Shown here piece by piece: positions 1 to 6,670 of a DNA stretch of 20,344 nt. Under the pieces are notes generated by a model. It searched no databases and was not told the DNA's origin. It saw only the letters and a program-made list of their open reading frames with translations. The stretch is from IMG/VR virus record IMGVR_UViG_3300022701_000095, positions 1 through 20,344 of that record; one strand, given 5' to 3'. The stretch is from a virus. Position numbers and translations under genes: made by a program. Each line of letters begins with the position of its first letter. The first letter of the stretch is position 1.

Positions 1-66
1 GTATCGTATTTGGATCGTTCTGGGAAATATCAAAACCAGCGCGGCGTCTCTTTACCTAAACTATAG
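1..66 (+). CDS. C-terminal end of an unidentified upstream gene (partial)
   Basis: The first frame is open from the window edge to a TAG at 64-66 and would give a 21-residue tail, VSYLDRSGKYQNQRGVSLPKL. The stop lies 7 bases before the next ATG, a spacing that fits the compact gene packing seen elsewhere in the window. The peptide is polar and basic and I recognise no family in it. A second frame is also open to the edge but runs into the signal-peptide gene at 74, and the third stops at 57. This frame is the most plausible ending, but 21 residues cannot prove it. Confidence 0.35.
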   Translation, partial: VSYLDRSGKYQNQRGVSLPKL

Positions 67-73
67 GGCTGTT

Positions 74-424
74 ATGAATAAAATTATCATTGCTACAATT
101 TTTACATTGATCTCATTTGCCAGCATTGCTGATGAGTCGTTCCGCGCAAACTTTACGCGCCTTGACACTCTGGCAGTCCCTCCAACGAGCGCAACAATTA
201 CGTGGAGCGTAAATGATTTGATTGTTGTTGGGCCGGTTAGTGTCGGATTGAATTTTTTATCAAACAATCAAACTATTGATGTGAGCAATGGCGATGTAGT
301 AAAGGCGGTTCTTACATTAACGAACGATGGCGGCAGCGCAGCCTATGACGCAAATGTGGTAGCTGCTGTTGTACCGCCGCAGCCGCCGAGTGATCCAGGC
401 ATAACGGTTGAGCAGTTGCCGTAA
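74..424 (+). CDS. Small exported protein with Sec signal peptide, unknown function
   Basis: The 116-residue product starts with a textbook signal peptide: Met-Asn-Lys, a hydrophobic core at residues 4-15, and a likely signal peptidase I site after A19 (SIA/DES). There is no lipobox cysteine. The mature part of about 97 residues is rich in Thr, Val, Ser and Asn, looks beta-stranded (residues 40-95 resemble one immunoglobulin-like sandwich), and ends in a proline-rich tail around PPQPPSDPG. AGGG at 65-68 is a reasonable ribosome-binding site for the ATG at 74. The protein should act in the periplasm or outside the cell. It sits two genes before the endolysin, so a lysis or host-surface role is possible, but it has no transmembrane helix and lacks spanin or holin features. 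I do not recognise the family. Confidence 0.7.
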   Translation: MNKIIIATIFTLISFASIADESFRANFTRLDTLAVPPTSATITWSVNDLIVVGPVSVGLNFLSNNQTIDVSNGDVVKAVLTLTNDGGSAAYDANVVAAVVPPQPPSDPGITVEQLP

Positions 425-432
425 AGCAACTC

Positions 433-645
433 ATGCTCATGCCGGTCTCTGCAAAAAAACCATGCGCTCACGTTGGTTGTAATAAAATAGTCAGCGTGAG
501 CGCTAGGTTTTGCGGCAAACACGCAGAGCAGAGACGCAAAGAACAGATAGCAAGGACAGTGAACAAGCGCCGCGAAACCCCATGGGAACATGCGGGCATG
601 TATGGATACAAATGGCAGAAAAGCAGAATCGTTTGGTTGAGGTAG
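433..645 (+). CDS. HNH-endonuclease-like N-terminal fragment, nuclease core missing
   Basis: This 70-residue product has a zinc-ribbon-like pattern, C11, C16, C27 and H30 (C-x4-C-x10-C-x2-H). A basic stretch follows, then YGYKWQKSRIVWLR and a stop. Phage HNH nucleases that accompany the terminase commonly begin this way: a Cys-rich start, a basic linker, then a YGxxWxKxRxxxL segment leading into the catalytic His-Asn-His core. Here the TAG comes just where that core should begin, and no HNH residues follow in any frame before the endolysin ATG at 649. It is most likely a remnant, or a stand-alone zinc-binding peptide that was kept. Its last codons contain TGAGG (638-642), which serves as the endolysin ribosome-binding site. 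ATGs at 433 and 439 are both possible starts and neither has a clear Shine-Dalgarno. Confidence 0.55.
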   Translation: MLMPVSAKKPCAHVGCNKIVSVSARFCGKHAEQRRKEQIARTVNKRRETPWEHAGMYGYKWQKSRIVWLR

Positions 646-648
646 ATT

Positions 649-1257
649 ATGATTACAGTATCGGCATTGGTAGCACTGGGTGTTAAGCCGTCTCGGGCGA
701 AAAAATACGTGGGTAAATTGAATTTATGCATGTTGCTTCATGATATTGATACCGAAATTAGAACCTCACATTTCATCGCACAACTGCTGCATGAGTCCGG
801 CAAATTGAGATACACAAGGGAGAATATGAATTACTCTGAATCGGCATTGCTTACGGTGTTCTCGAAATATTTCAATGCTGACCGAGCTAGGCAATATGCG
901 CGCAATCCGAAAAAGATCGGTAATCGGGTCTATGCCGACCGGATGGGTAACGGTAACGAAACTAGTGGCGACGGTTATCGATATCGCGGTCGCGGTTTGA
1001 TTCAACTTACAGGCAAAAACAATTATCGCGATTTCAGTGAATGGGTTGGTGATAGCAAAATACTAGCTAATCCTGATTTGGTCTCTGATGAATATGCGGT
1101 CGAGTCCGCAACGTTCTATTGGGATGTCAACCGGCTCAATCGGATTGCCGATAAAAATGATGTGAAGCTGTTGACGAGAGCGATTAATGGCGGCACAAAT
1201 GGGCTGAAAGATCGGCGCGTTTTGACTAAAAAACTGCTGCTTGATTTTGGTCTGTAG
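649..1257 (+). CDS. Endolysin, GH19 chitinase/lysozyme family
   Basis: The 202-residue protein belongs to glycoside hydrolase family 19, the chitinase-like fold many phages of Gram-negative bacteria use to cut the glycan strands of peptidoglycan. The family's active-site block HESGKL at 48-53 carries the likely catalytic acid E49, and E58 (YTREN) is the likely second acidic residue. RGRGLIQLTGKNNY at 113-126 is the conserved substrate-cleft motif, and NGGTNGL near the end matches the family's conserved C-terminal part. Length is normal for a single-domain endolysin; there is no cell-wall-binding domain, signal peptide or membrane segment, so export should need a holin, which I do not see in the window. 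TGAGG at 638-642, six bases upstream, supports the ATG at 649. A virion-associated role cannot be excluded, but position and size favour lysis. Confidence 0.92.
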   Translation: MITVSALVALGVKPSRAKKYVGKLNLCMLLHDIDTEIRTSHFIAQLLHESGKLRYTRENMNYSESALLTVFSKYFNADRARQYARNPKKIGNRVYADRMGNGNETSGDGYRYRGRGLIQLTGKNNYRDFSEWVGDSKILANPDLVSDEYAVESATFYWDVNRLNRIADKNDVKLLTRAINGGTNGLKDRRVLTKKLLLDFGL

Positions 1258-1284
1258 CGGGTCGAGTAGAATGCAATCCCATGT

Positions 1285-1310
1285 ATATAATGGATTATAT
1301 TTGTTTTTTT
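1285..1310. promoter_or_regulatory. AT-rich palindrome with TATAAT and T-run before the terminase genes
   Basis: The 66-base gap between endolysin and TerS-like gene holds the inverted repeat ATATAAT-GG-ATTATAT (1285-1300), then TTGTTTTTTT (1301-1310) and a GAGGG ribosome-binding site (1312-1316) for the ATG at 1324. The left arm contains a perfect -10 hexamer, TATAAT (1286-1291), but no good -35 lies 16-18 bases upstream. It could therefore be a weak or activator-dependent promoter for the packaging operon, or an AT-only terminator hairpin with a U-tract after the lysis gene. The sequence alone does not decide between these. Confidence 0.4.
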
Positions 1311-1323
1311 CGAGGGTTGCTTG

Positions 1324-1875
1324 ATGCCAATTTGCGGTGCTAAAACACGAAAAGGCGGTATTTGCACCAAACCCCCAATGCGTGACAAAAAGCGCTGTAA
1401 TTTGCATGGCGGCAAAAATCCAGGTAGCAGCGATCCGGCAAAGGGTGGCTTGATCCATGGCATCTATTCCAGCGCACTGGCTGATGATGAGATTGCTATC
1501 TACTTTCCTGTGTTGGACCAGATCGGCAGTATTGAGCAGGAATTGGTTATCGCTCGATTGCAGTTGCTCAGAGCGTCCAAGGCTCGCAAAGATTGGGCGA
1601 GTGGTGCGGTTGATGGATTGATTGTTGTTGAGGACTCCGAGGAGACTAACGAGATTAGCAATGACTCGGGAACGTATGAAACAACGAAGCGGCGCAAGAT
1701 CAAAAAATTGCCAGACTTTGAAAAAATAATAGGTGAATGTCTCAGTAGGGTAGGCAATCTCGAACGGATCAGAGCGGAGTTGATCGGTGATATGGTTGAT
1801 GATGCCGATACCGTTGCAGTAAAAATACAAGATGCGCTCAGGCAGGTTGCAACTATGATGGGCGATAATGAGTAG
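1324..1875 (+). CDS. Terminase small subunit-like protein (HGG motif)
   Basis: The 183-residue protein starts with a likely zinc-binding head: C4, C14, C25 and H28, the last within CNLHGGKNPG (25-34). This is the hallmark of the HGG-motif phage proteins found just before the large terminase. The N-terminal CGAKTRKGGxC arrangement is also typical. The rest is mostly helical with a charged linker (around residues 105-130), and the end is a probable helical oligomerisation region (LSRVGNLERIRAEL). The expected role is recognition of phage DNA and loading of the TerL motor. GAGGG at 1312-1316 fits the ATG at 1324; the in-frame TTG at 1321 is less likely. The gene overlaps the large terminase by 8 bases, which supports the pairing. 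Family membership is clear, while the DNA-recognition role is inferred from position. Confidence 0.75.
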   Translation: MPICGAKTRKGGICTKPPMRDKKRCNLHGGKNPGSSDPAKGGLIHGIYSSALADDEIAIYFPVLDQIGSIEQELVIARLQLLRASKARKDWASGAVDGLIVVEDSEETNEISNDSGTYETTKRRKIKKLPDFEKIIGECLSRVGNLERIRAELIGDMVDDADTVAVKIQDALRQVATMMGDNE

Positions 1876-3199
1876 TAAGTTGCAATTACTGGGTGATCGC
1901 TGGTATGAGTTACTACCTCATTCCGAACAGATACGATTATGGAAAAGCGCCGCTAGGTTTAACGTTGTTCCGGCCGGTCGTCGGAGTGGTAAATCTGAAA
2001 TATCAAAACGGAAATTGGTTTATAGAGCAATGCAAGGCACTGCGTTTAAAAACCCTCGTTTTTTCGTGGCTGCTCCTACTCGTGAGCAATCCAAGCGCAT
2101 ATTCTGGGAAGACCTTAAGGCACTCGTTCCATCATGGATAAAAAAAGGCCGTCCGCGTGAAAGCGACTTGATTATTCCCATGCTGAATGGTTCGTCTATT
2201 TGGGTTTGTGGGCTGGATCGACCTGAACGGATTGAAGGTCAGCCGTGGGATGGTGGCGTATTAGATGAGTATGCAAACACCAAAGAAAAAGCATGGGGTG
2301 AGAATATTCGACCAGCGCTATCCGACCGCTCTGGTTGGTGTGATTTGATTGGAGTACCAGAGGGACGAAATCATTACTATGATCGCTATCGATATGCCAT
2401 GGATTCAGGTGATCCGAACTGGGCGGCATATCATTGGATTAGTGCCGACATTTTGCCAGATGAGGAGATTGAAGCGGCAAAACGAGAGCTTGATCCGCAG
2501 ACGTATCAACAAGAATACGAAGCCAGCTTTCTGTATTACAGCGGTCGAATCTACTACCAATTCAATGAGCGCGAGCATTGCGCTAGACTCGAATACAATC
2601 CGCAAAGACCACTAATTTTTTGTTTCGATTTTAATGTTGATCCAGGTGTTGCGGTTGTGTGCCAAGACCTAGATTTTGGTGGTAGTCAGTTTGGTACGGG
2701 CGTGATTGGCGAGGTGCATATTCCGCGCAACAGCAATACTCAAGTGGTTTGTCAAAAGCTGGTGGCTGATTGGCAACATCACAATGGTCGAATTATTTGC
2801 TACGGTGATGCGACTGGCGGTAGTCGAGGTAGCGCAAAAACAAGTGGGTCTGACTGGGATCTGATTAAGCAGGAGCTGCAGCCAGCATTCAACTATCGAG
2901 TGAAATTTAATGTGCCGAAAGCCAATCCGACCGAACGCAGTCGAGTGAATTCCATGAATACGCGATTAAAATCAAGCGGCGGTGACGTTCGGCTGAAAGT
3001 TGACCCGAGTAAAGCACCTAATCTTGTAAAGGATTTTGAGGGCGTGGTAGCGCTTGAGGGTGGCAGTGGTCAAATCGACAAAAAAAGCAACCTGAAATTA
3101 ACGCATTTGTCTGATGCATTAGGATATTTTATTGTCAGAGAGTATCCTGTTATCAGCAATAATGATCAAATATCAACACATCGGCAGCGCATACAATAA
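1868..3199 (+). CDS. Terminase large subunit (ATPase and nuclease)
   Basis: This 443-residue packaging motor has both canonical domains. The ATPase half shows Walker A GRRSGKS (37-43) and Walker B GGVLDE (129-134), with D133 and the catalytic E134. The RNase H-like nuclease half shows the three expected acidic residues: D254 in FCFDFNVDPG, D314 in YGDATGG, and D416 in HLSDALGYF. It should cut concatemeric DNA and pump it into the prohead at the portal. Length is usual for the family. The ATG at 1868 overlaps the TerS-like gene, and the TAA at 3197-3199 shares a base with the portal ATG, so translation is probably coupled across all three. No key residue is missing. The sequence does not show whether packaging is by cos cleavage or headful. 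Confidence 0.95.
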   Translation: MSSKLQLLGDRWYELLPHSEQIRLWKSAARFNVVPAGRRSGKSEISKRKLVYRAMQGTAFKNPRFFVAAPTREQSKRIFWEDLKALVPSWIKKGRPRESDLIIPMLNGSSIWVCGLDRPERIEGQPWDGGVLDEYANTKEKAWGENIRPALSDRSGWCDLIGVPEGRNHYYDRYRYAMDSGDPNWAAYHWISADILPDEEIEAAKRELDPQTYQQEYEASFLYYSGRIYYQFNEREHCARLEYNPQRPLIFCFDFNVDPGVAVVCQDLDFGGSQFGTGVIGEVHIPRNSNTQVVCQKLVADWQHHNGRIICYGDATGGSRGSAKTSGSDWDLIKQELQPAFNYRVKFNVPKANPTERSRVNSMNTRLKSSGGDVRLKVDPSKAPNLVKDFEGVVALEGGSGQIDKKSNLKLTHLSDALGYFIVREYPVISNNDQISTHRQRIQ

Positions 3200-4638
3200 T
3201 GAGCACAGTAGACACCCCATGCAAAGCGTATCACGAATATAGCCAGTATTGGGATTTGCCGGTGAGGCTATACCGAGGCACACTCGCAATGCGTGAGGCG
3301 ACCACGCAATACCTGCCACGACAATACAGTGAAAACGCACCAGCAGGCAAAAATGGCACGGTTGAAGATCCTTATTATCAGCGCCTATCAATCAGTTTTC
3401 TGTATAACGCTTACAAGTACAGCATCCAGTCATTGCGTGGAAAAATATTTTCTACTCCAGTCGAGATACTAGACGATAGCGGCGAATACCTAAAATCGCT
3501 GGGTAATGAAATCGATATTGACGGCAACAACATTAACGCATTTGCAACACAGCTTTTCGTCAATGCGATGCATTACGGGTTGATGTATGTCCTAGTCGAT
3601 TTTCCACCGGCACAGTCCGACAGGATGATCACGCTAGCGGACAATCGGGCACAAGGCGCAAGACCATTTTTTATTAGCTTGGCTCCGCCTGACGTGATCG
3701 GATGGAAAACAGAAAAAATAGCAGGTAGATCGGAATTGGTGCAGTTTCGATATCGCGAGATTGTAACTGCTGATGATGGTGAGTTTGGTGACACTGAGGT
3801 TGAACAGATCAGGGTTTTTTATCGCGAGCGCTCGCAGATCTGGCGAAAAAACGACAATGACGATTATTACCTGCATGAAGAGATGCCAAACACTCTGGGT
3901 AAAATACCAGTCGTGACGTACTACACTCAGCAGATGGGTGCATATCAGGCAATCAGTCCGCTGTATGATCTGGCAATGAAAAACCTAGAGCATTGGCAAG
4001 AAGGCAGTATGCAAAAGCTAGCCAGTAACGCAGCTAGATCATTAATATTGTTTGGCTCTGGGTTTCCCGGTAGCGTTACATCACCTGACGGTAGTGAGCG
4101 AGACAGCGCACCACTGCAAATCGGTATGCATCAGATGATTACTGCTGAGAGTCCTGATGCGCGGCTGGAATATTTGGAGTTTCCGATATCAGCATTAGAG
4201 TATGGCGAAGAGAAGTTGAAAACTCTCAAAGATGAGATGGCTGTATTGTCGTTGGGGCCAATCTTGCAGCAGCGGCCAGGCACAATGACGGCTACCGAAA
4301 AAGCAATCGATACCGCGCAGGCTCAGAGTGTTTTGTGGGGCTGGGCTGTTGATCTGCAAGCCGCTTTGACTGATGCATTAGCTATTGCTGCGGAGTGGGC
4401 GCAGGTTCCAGCAGAACCCGAGATTTACATCAACACGGATTTTGGCATACCTATGGAAATGGGGCCAGAGTTGGATATCCTGCACAAACTGGCGGTGACA
4501 AATAATCTCAGCGCTGAATGGTTGGGTATGGAGTTGAAGCGCCGAGGGGTACTTATGGACGCATATGATTTTACTGTAGACAAAGAACGGATCCAGTCAG
4601 AAACAGATCAGTTAGGCGTAATGGGTAGAGAGGCGTAA
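3199..4638 (+). CDS. Portal protein, DUF4055 family
   Basis: The 479-residue protein matches the DUF4055 family, which in many siphophages sits directly after the large terminase and is taken to be the portal. Visible landmarks are the N-terminal YWDLPVRLYRGTLAMR, the YYQRLSISFLYNAY segment (roughly residues 59-72), a YGLMYVLVDFPP strand-turn (around 127-138) and a helical C-terminal half typical of portal stem and crown regions. Portals form the ring through which DNA enters and leaves the capsid and on which TerL docks. The ATG overlaps the TerL stop by one base, and the Mu F-like gene follows after 8 bases; terminase, portal, Mu F is a standard order. Assignment rests on family resemblance and position. 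Confidence 0.88.
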   Translation: MSTVDTPCKAYHEYSQYWDLPVRLYRGTLAMREATTQYLPRQYSENAPAGKNGTVEDPYYQRLSISFLYNAYKYSIQSLRGKIFSTPVEILDDSGEYLKSLGNEIDIDGNNINAFATQLFVNAMHYGLMYVLVDFPPAQSDRMITLADNRAQGARPFFISLAPPDVIGWKTEKIAGRSELVQFRYREIVTADDGEFGDTEVEQIRVFYRERSQIWRKNDNDDYYLHEEMPNTLGKIPVVTYYTQQMGAYQAISPLYDLAMKNLEHWQEGSMQKLASNAARSLILFGSGFPGSVTSPDGSERDSAPLQIGMHQMITAESPDARLEYLEFPISALEYGEEKLKTLKDEMAVLSLGPILQQRPGTMTATEKAIDTAQAQSVLWGWAVDLQAALTDALAIAAEWAQVPAEPEIYINTDFGIPMEMGPELDILHKLAVTNNLSAEWLGMELKRRGVLMDAYDFTVDKERIQSETDQLGVMGREA

Positions 4639-4646
4639 TTACGCAC

Positions 4647-5666
4647 ATGGCATCAGCCGATGAGATCCTTGACACTACGTTGCGTCATGCAATCGACATG
4701 GAGCGATACAAAAACGGCGTTGTGCGTAGAATTGTAGCGCTACTGAATCAGATTGATGATGACATCATGCGGCAAATATCTGATGTTGATTTGACTGATT
4801 TCGCGCAGTCACGGCTATTACTGTTAGAGCAAAACATCGTGTCAATGATAGACGCAGGCAATGTGCGATTACAGGCAAACCTTGAGGACGAGTTGCGTGA
4901 GCTAGTAAATTCAGAGATTGATTTTTATGATGATCTCGCAACAGCAGCGAATCCATCATCAACGCCAACGTCGGTAATCGGGGTAGCGGCAACAACACGC
5001 CTCAACACCGATGATGTTTATGCTGCTGCAATTGGTCAGCCGTTCCGTGGGCGGACTTTGGGAGAGTGGTTTGATAGTCTCGGCGATCAGAAAAAGCGGA
5101 AAATTCTTGATGAAATTCGCATCGGTTTTATTGAGGGCGAATCGACTGATAGCTTGGTCAGAAGGTTGCGTGGAACACCGTCTGGCAGATTCAATGATGG
5201 AGTATTGACGCGCCTCAGTCGACATAATGTTGAAACAATTGTGCGGACTGCGGTGCAGTATTTTAATAATTTTGCACTCAAACATAGCATGGAACGCGCA
5301 CAGGTCGAGTATTGGCAATTTGTGGCCGTACTGGATCGTCGCACAAGCGCCGAGTGCAGAGGCCGGTCAAACAAGGTTTATAAGGTAGGCGATAAATCCC
5401 CATGGCCGCCAAGGCATCCGCGCTGCCGATCAGTAGCCATGCCGCTGCTATCAGAGGACGATTTGCCGAATACGCTGAGTTATAATGACTGGCTCAAAAA
5501 ACAGCCTGAGTTGGTTATCAATGAGATACTGGGTAAACGCAAAGCACGGTTGTTTTTGGCTGGCAATTTGGAGTTAGATAGCTTTACTAGTCGGCAAGGC
5601 GATGAGTTGACGTTGACACAATTGCGGCGGCGACATCCGCAGGCATGGCTCAGGTCTGATTTGTAA
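4647..5666 (+). CDS. Phage head morphogenesis protein, Mu F-like (minor head protein)
   Basis: The 339-residue protein has a helical N-terminal part and the Mu F / SPP1 gp7 signature near its C-terminus. R231-RTSAEC (C237), a short loop, and WPPRHPRCRS (H257, C260) match the conserved cysteine followed by P-HP-CR pattern. Proteins of this type bind the portal, are carried in the virion in a few copies and help assembly or DNA injection. The gene follows the portal by 8 bases and has only a distant purine-rich stretch, GAGAGG (4628-4633), as ribosome-binding site, so coupling to portal translation is likely. About 60 residues follow the signature without a recognisable extra enzyme domain. Confidence 0.88.
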   Translation: MASADEILDTTLRHAIDMERYKNGVVRRIVALLNQIDDDIMRQISDVDLTDFAQSRLLLLEQNIVSMIDAGNVRLQANLEDELRELVNSEIDFYDDLATAANPSSTPTSVIGVAATTRLNTDDVYAAAIGQPFRGRTLGEWFDSLGDQKKRKILDEIRIGFIEGESTDSLVRRLRGTPSGRFNDGVLTRLSRHNVETIVRTAVQYFNNFALKHSMERAQVEYWQFVAVLDRRTSAECRGRSNKVYKVGDKSPWPPRHPRCRSVAMPLLSEDDLPNTLSYNDWLKKQPELVINEILGKRKARLFLAGNLELDSFTSRQGDELTLTQLRRRHPQAWLRSDL

Positions 5667-5732
5667 CGAGATAATTTTAGATGTATATTTGTCAATATGT
5701 ATCCGAAGGATGCGCAATTACGAGTTAATTAA

Positions 5733-6557
5733 ATGGCATTAAAGTTAAAACTGACTGCTGACGAGTACAGCAGTATCGATCAAAATCTACAGGCAGTGTA
5801 TTTGCCTGATGGTGACGGCTACGTGTTGGATGTCGATGGTGTCGAAGACGTAAGCGGCCTCAAATCTGCGTTGCAACGGCAAAAAGACGCAGCATCATCG
5901 GCTAAACAACAGAGCAGTGAATTACAGCAAAAGCTGGATGCGATGAATGCGACTGTCGGCGGTGATGCCGGGTTGCAGCGGTTAATGGAAATACAGCAAC
6001 AGCTAGAACAGAATGAATTGCTCAAGGCGATGGCCGATGGCAATCTTGAGTTTGTTAGCGAAAAGCTCGTAGGCAAAAACACTGAGGCGTGGCAGAAAAA
6101 GTATGACACTCTGCAAACACAACTCAACGAGATTTCAGAATCCAAGGCCAACAGCGAAAAGCGGTTGCAGCAAAAGATTATTGAAGGCGAGATTCGCAGA
6201 GCCGCAGCGACAATGCTAGTACCTACCGCTATCGATGATGCGGTAATGCTCGGCGGCAACGGTTGGCAAGTTGCAGAAGATGGTAGCTTGATATATCCAT
6301 CCGATACCGGTGAGCCAGAATTGGGCGAAAGTGGAAAGCCGATTACACCCGGTGAGTGGTTGTCTGGTCTGAAGGATCAACGCCCGCATTGGTTTGCTGG
6401 TCACAGCGGTGGCGGTGCAACTGGTGGTAGTGGTGGCGGTGGTGCGCGGCAACCTTGGCAGTTGAGCCGCGAGGACGCTAATGACTTTAATAAGGTCAAA
6501 CAAGCAACGAAAGCAGCACAAGAGCAAGGATTGCCGAGCTACGAAACGATAGAATAG
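5733..6557 (+). CDS. Capsid scaffolding protein
   Basis: The 274-residue protein sits just before the major capsid gene and looks like a scaffold. A short N-terminal beta region (residues 1-35) is followed by Gln-, Lys- and Glu-rich coiled coil (about 38-68 and 82-155). Then come a compact segment around VPTAIDDAVMLGGNGW, a glycine linker (226-237, GGG and GGSGGGG runs), and a charged helical tail from SREDANDF onward. This fits proteins that guide coat assembly and bind the shell through a C-terminal helix. The assignment is by position and architecture, as scaffolds diverge strongly. TAA at 5730-5732 directly precedes the ATG, so no upstream in-frame start exists. The ribosome-binding site is poor (GAG at 5722-5724), and GAAGGA at 5705-5710 is too far away to serve directly. 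Confidence 0.75.
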   Translation: MALKLKLTADEYSSIDQNLQAVYLPDGDGYVLDVDGVEDVSGLKSALQRQKDAASSAKQQSSELQQKLDAMNATVGGDAGLQRLMEIQQQLEQNELLKAMADGNLEFVSEKLVGKNTEAWQKKYDTLQTQLNEISESKANSEKRLQQKIIEGEIRRAAATMLVPTAIDDAVMLGGNGWQVAEDGSLIYPSDTGEPELGESGKPITPGEWLSGLKDQRPHWFAGHSGGGATGGSGGGGARQPWQLSREDANDFNKVKQATKAAQEQGLPSYETIE

Positions 6558-6561
6558 TAAG

Positions 6562-6578
6562 CCCGTCTGGTTGGCGGG
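6562..6578 (+). promoter_or_regulatory. Hairpin after the scaffold gene
   Basis: CCCGTC (6562-6567) and GGCGGG (6573-6578) can pair as six base pairs, one of them G-U, around the loop TGGTT, starting four bases after the scaffold stop codon. There is no T-run behind it, so it is a poor intrinsic terminator. It may mark an RNA processing or stability boundary between scaffold and capsid messages. Confidence 0.35.
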
Positions 6579-6585
6579 TGATGTT

Positions 6586-6670
6586 TATAATGCGCGTCGT
6601 GATGACGCCCTAATCCCGCAGGGTAATGTTTTCGTCTGGAAATCGTTAGCCCTACAGATGGAGTTTTTAT
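6586..6670 (+). promoter_or_regulatory. Duplicated leader element, copy 1, before the major capsid gene
   Basis: The gap before the capsid gene contains four blocks that recur before the tail-tube gene. They are TATAAT (6586-6591), the hairpin core GTCGTGATGAC (6596-6606) inside a five-pair stem GCGTC/GACGC (6594-6608, loop GTGAT), AATCCCGCAG (6612-6621), and TGGAGTTTTTAT (6659-6670), which includes the GGAG ribosome-binding site. Spacing of the first three blocks equals that of copy 2. This copy has 37 bases between the third and fourth blocks, versus one base in copy 2, and these can fold further (AGGGTAA at 6620-6626 with TTA-G-CCCT at 6646-6653, bulged G). No -35 box stands at a normal distance from TATAAT. 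It is probably an RNA-level or promoter element for high expression; the function is unknown. Confidence 0.6.

Noticed and set aside
1063-1830. Long open frame on the minus strand (255 codons)
   Set aside because: It lies opposite the endolysin and the TerS-like gene, both with clear family motifs and ribosome-binding sites. Its product has no recognisable domain. The other minus-strand frames are likewise opposite real genes.
4633-4644. Perfect 12-base palindrome GCGTAATTACGC at the portal/Mu F junction
   Set aside because: It is a single short palindrome, half of it inside the portal coding end. No second copy or flanking regulatory signal was seen, and chance is a sufficient explanation.
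5725-5732. TTAATTAA just before the scaffold start as an operator
   Set aside because: An eight-base AT palindrome is expected by chance in this composition and occurs without partner sites.
5697-5742. Tiny leader peptides before the scaffold gene (11 codons from 5697, 10 codons from 5710)
   Set aside because: The first has no ribosome-binding site, and for the second GAAGGA abuts the ATG with no spacing. No codon bias or regulatory theme supports translation.
6586-6591. TATAAT before the capsid gene as an ordinary sigma-70 promoter
   Set aside because: No acceptable -35 hexamer lies 16-18 bases upstream; the same is true for TATTAT at 11021-11026. I keep the hexamers only as part of the duplicated leader.
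6596-6606. GTGATGA in the leader hairpin as a C box (kink-turn) or a hammerhead ribozyme core
   Set aside because: There is no paired D-box CTGA or tandem G-A arrangement across the stem, and the hammerhead CTGATGA plus GAAA core is absent.
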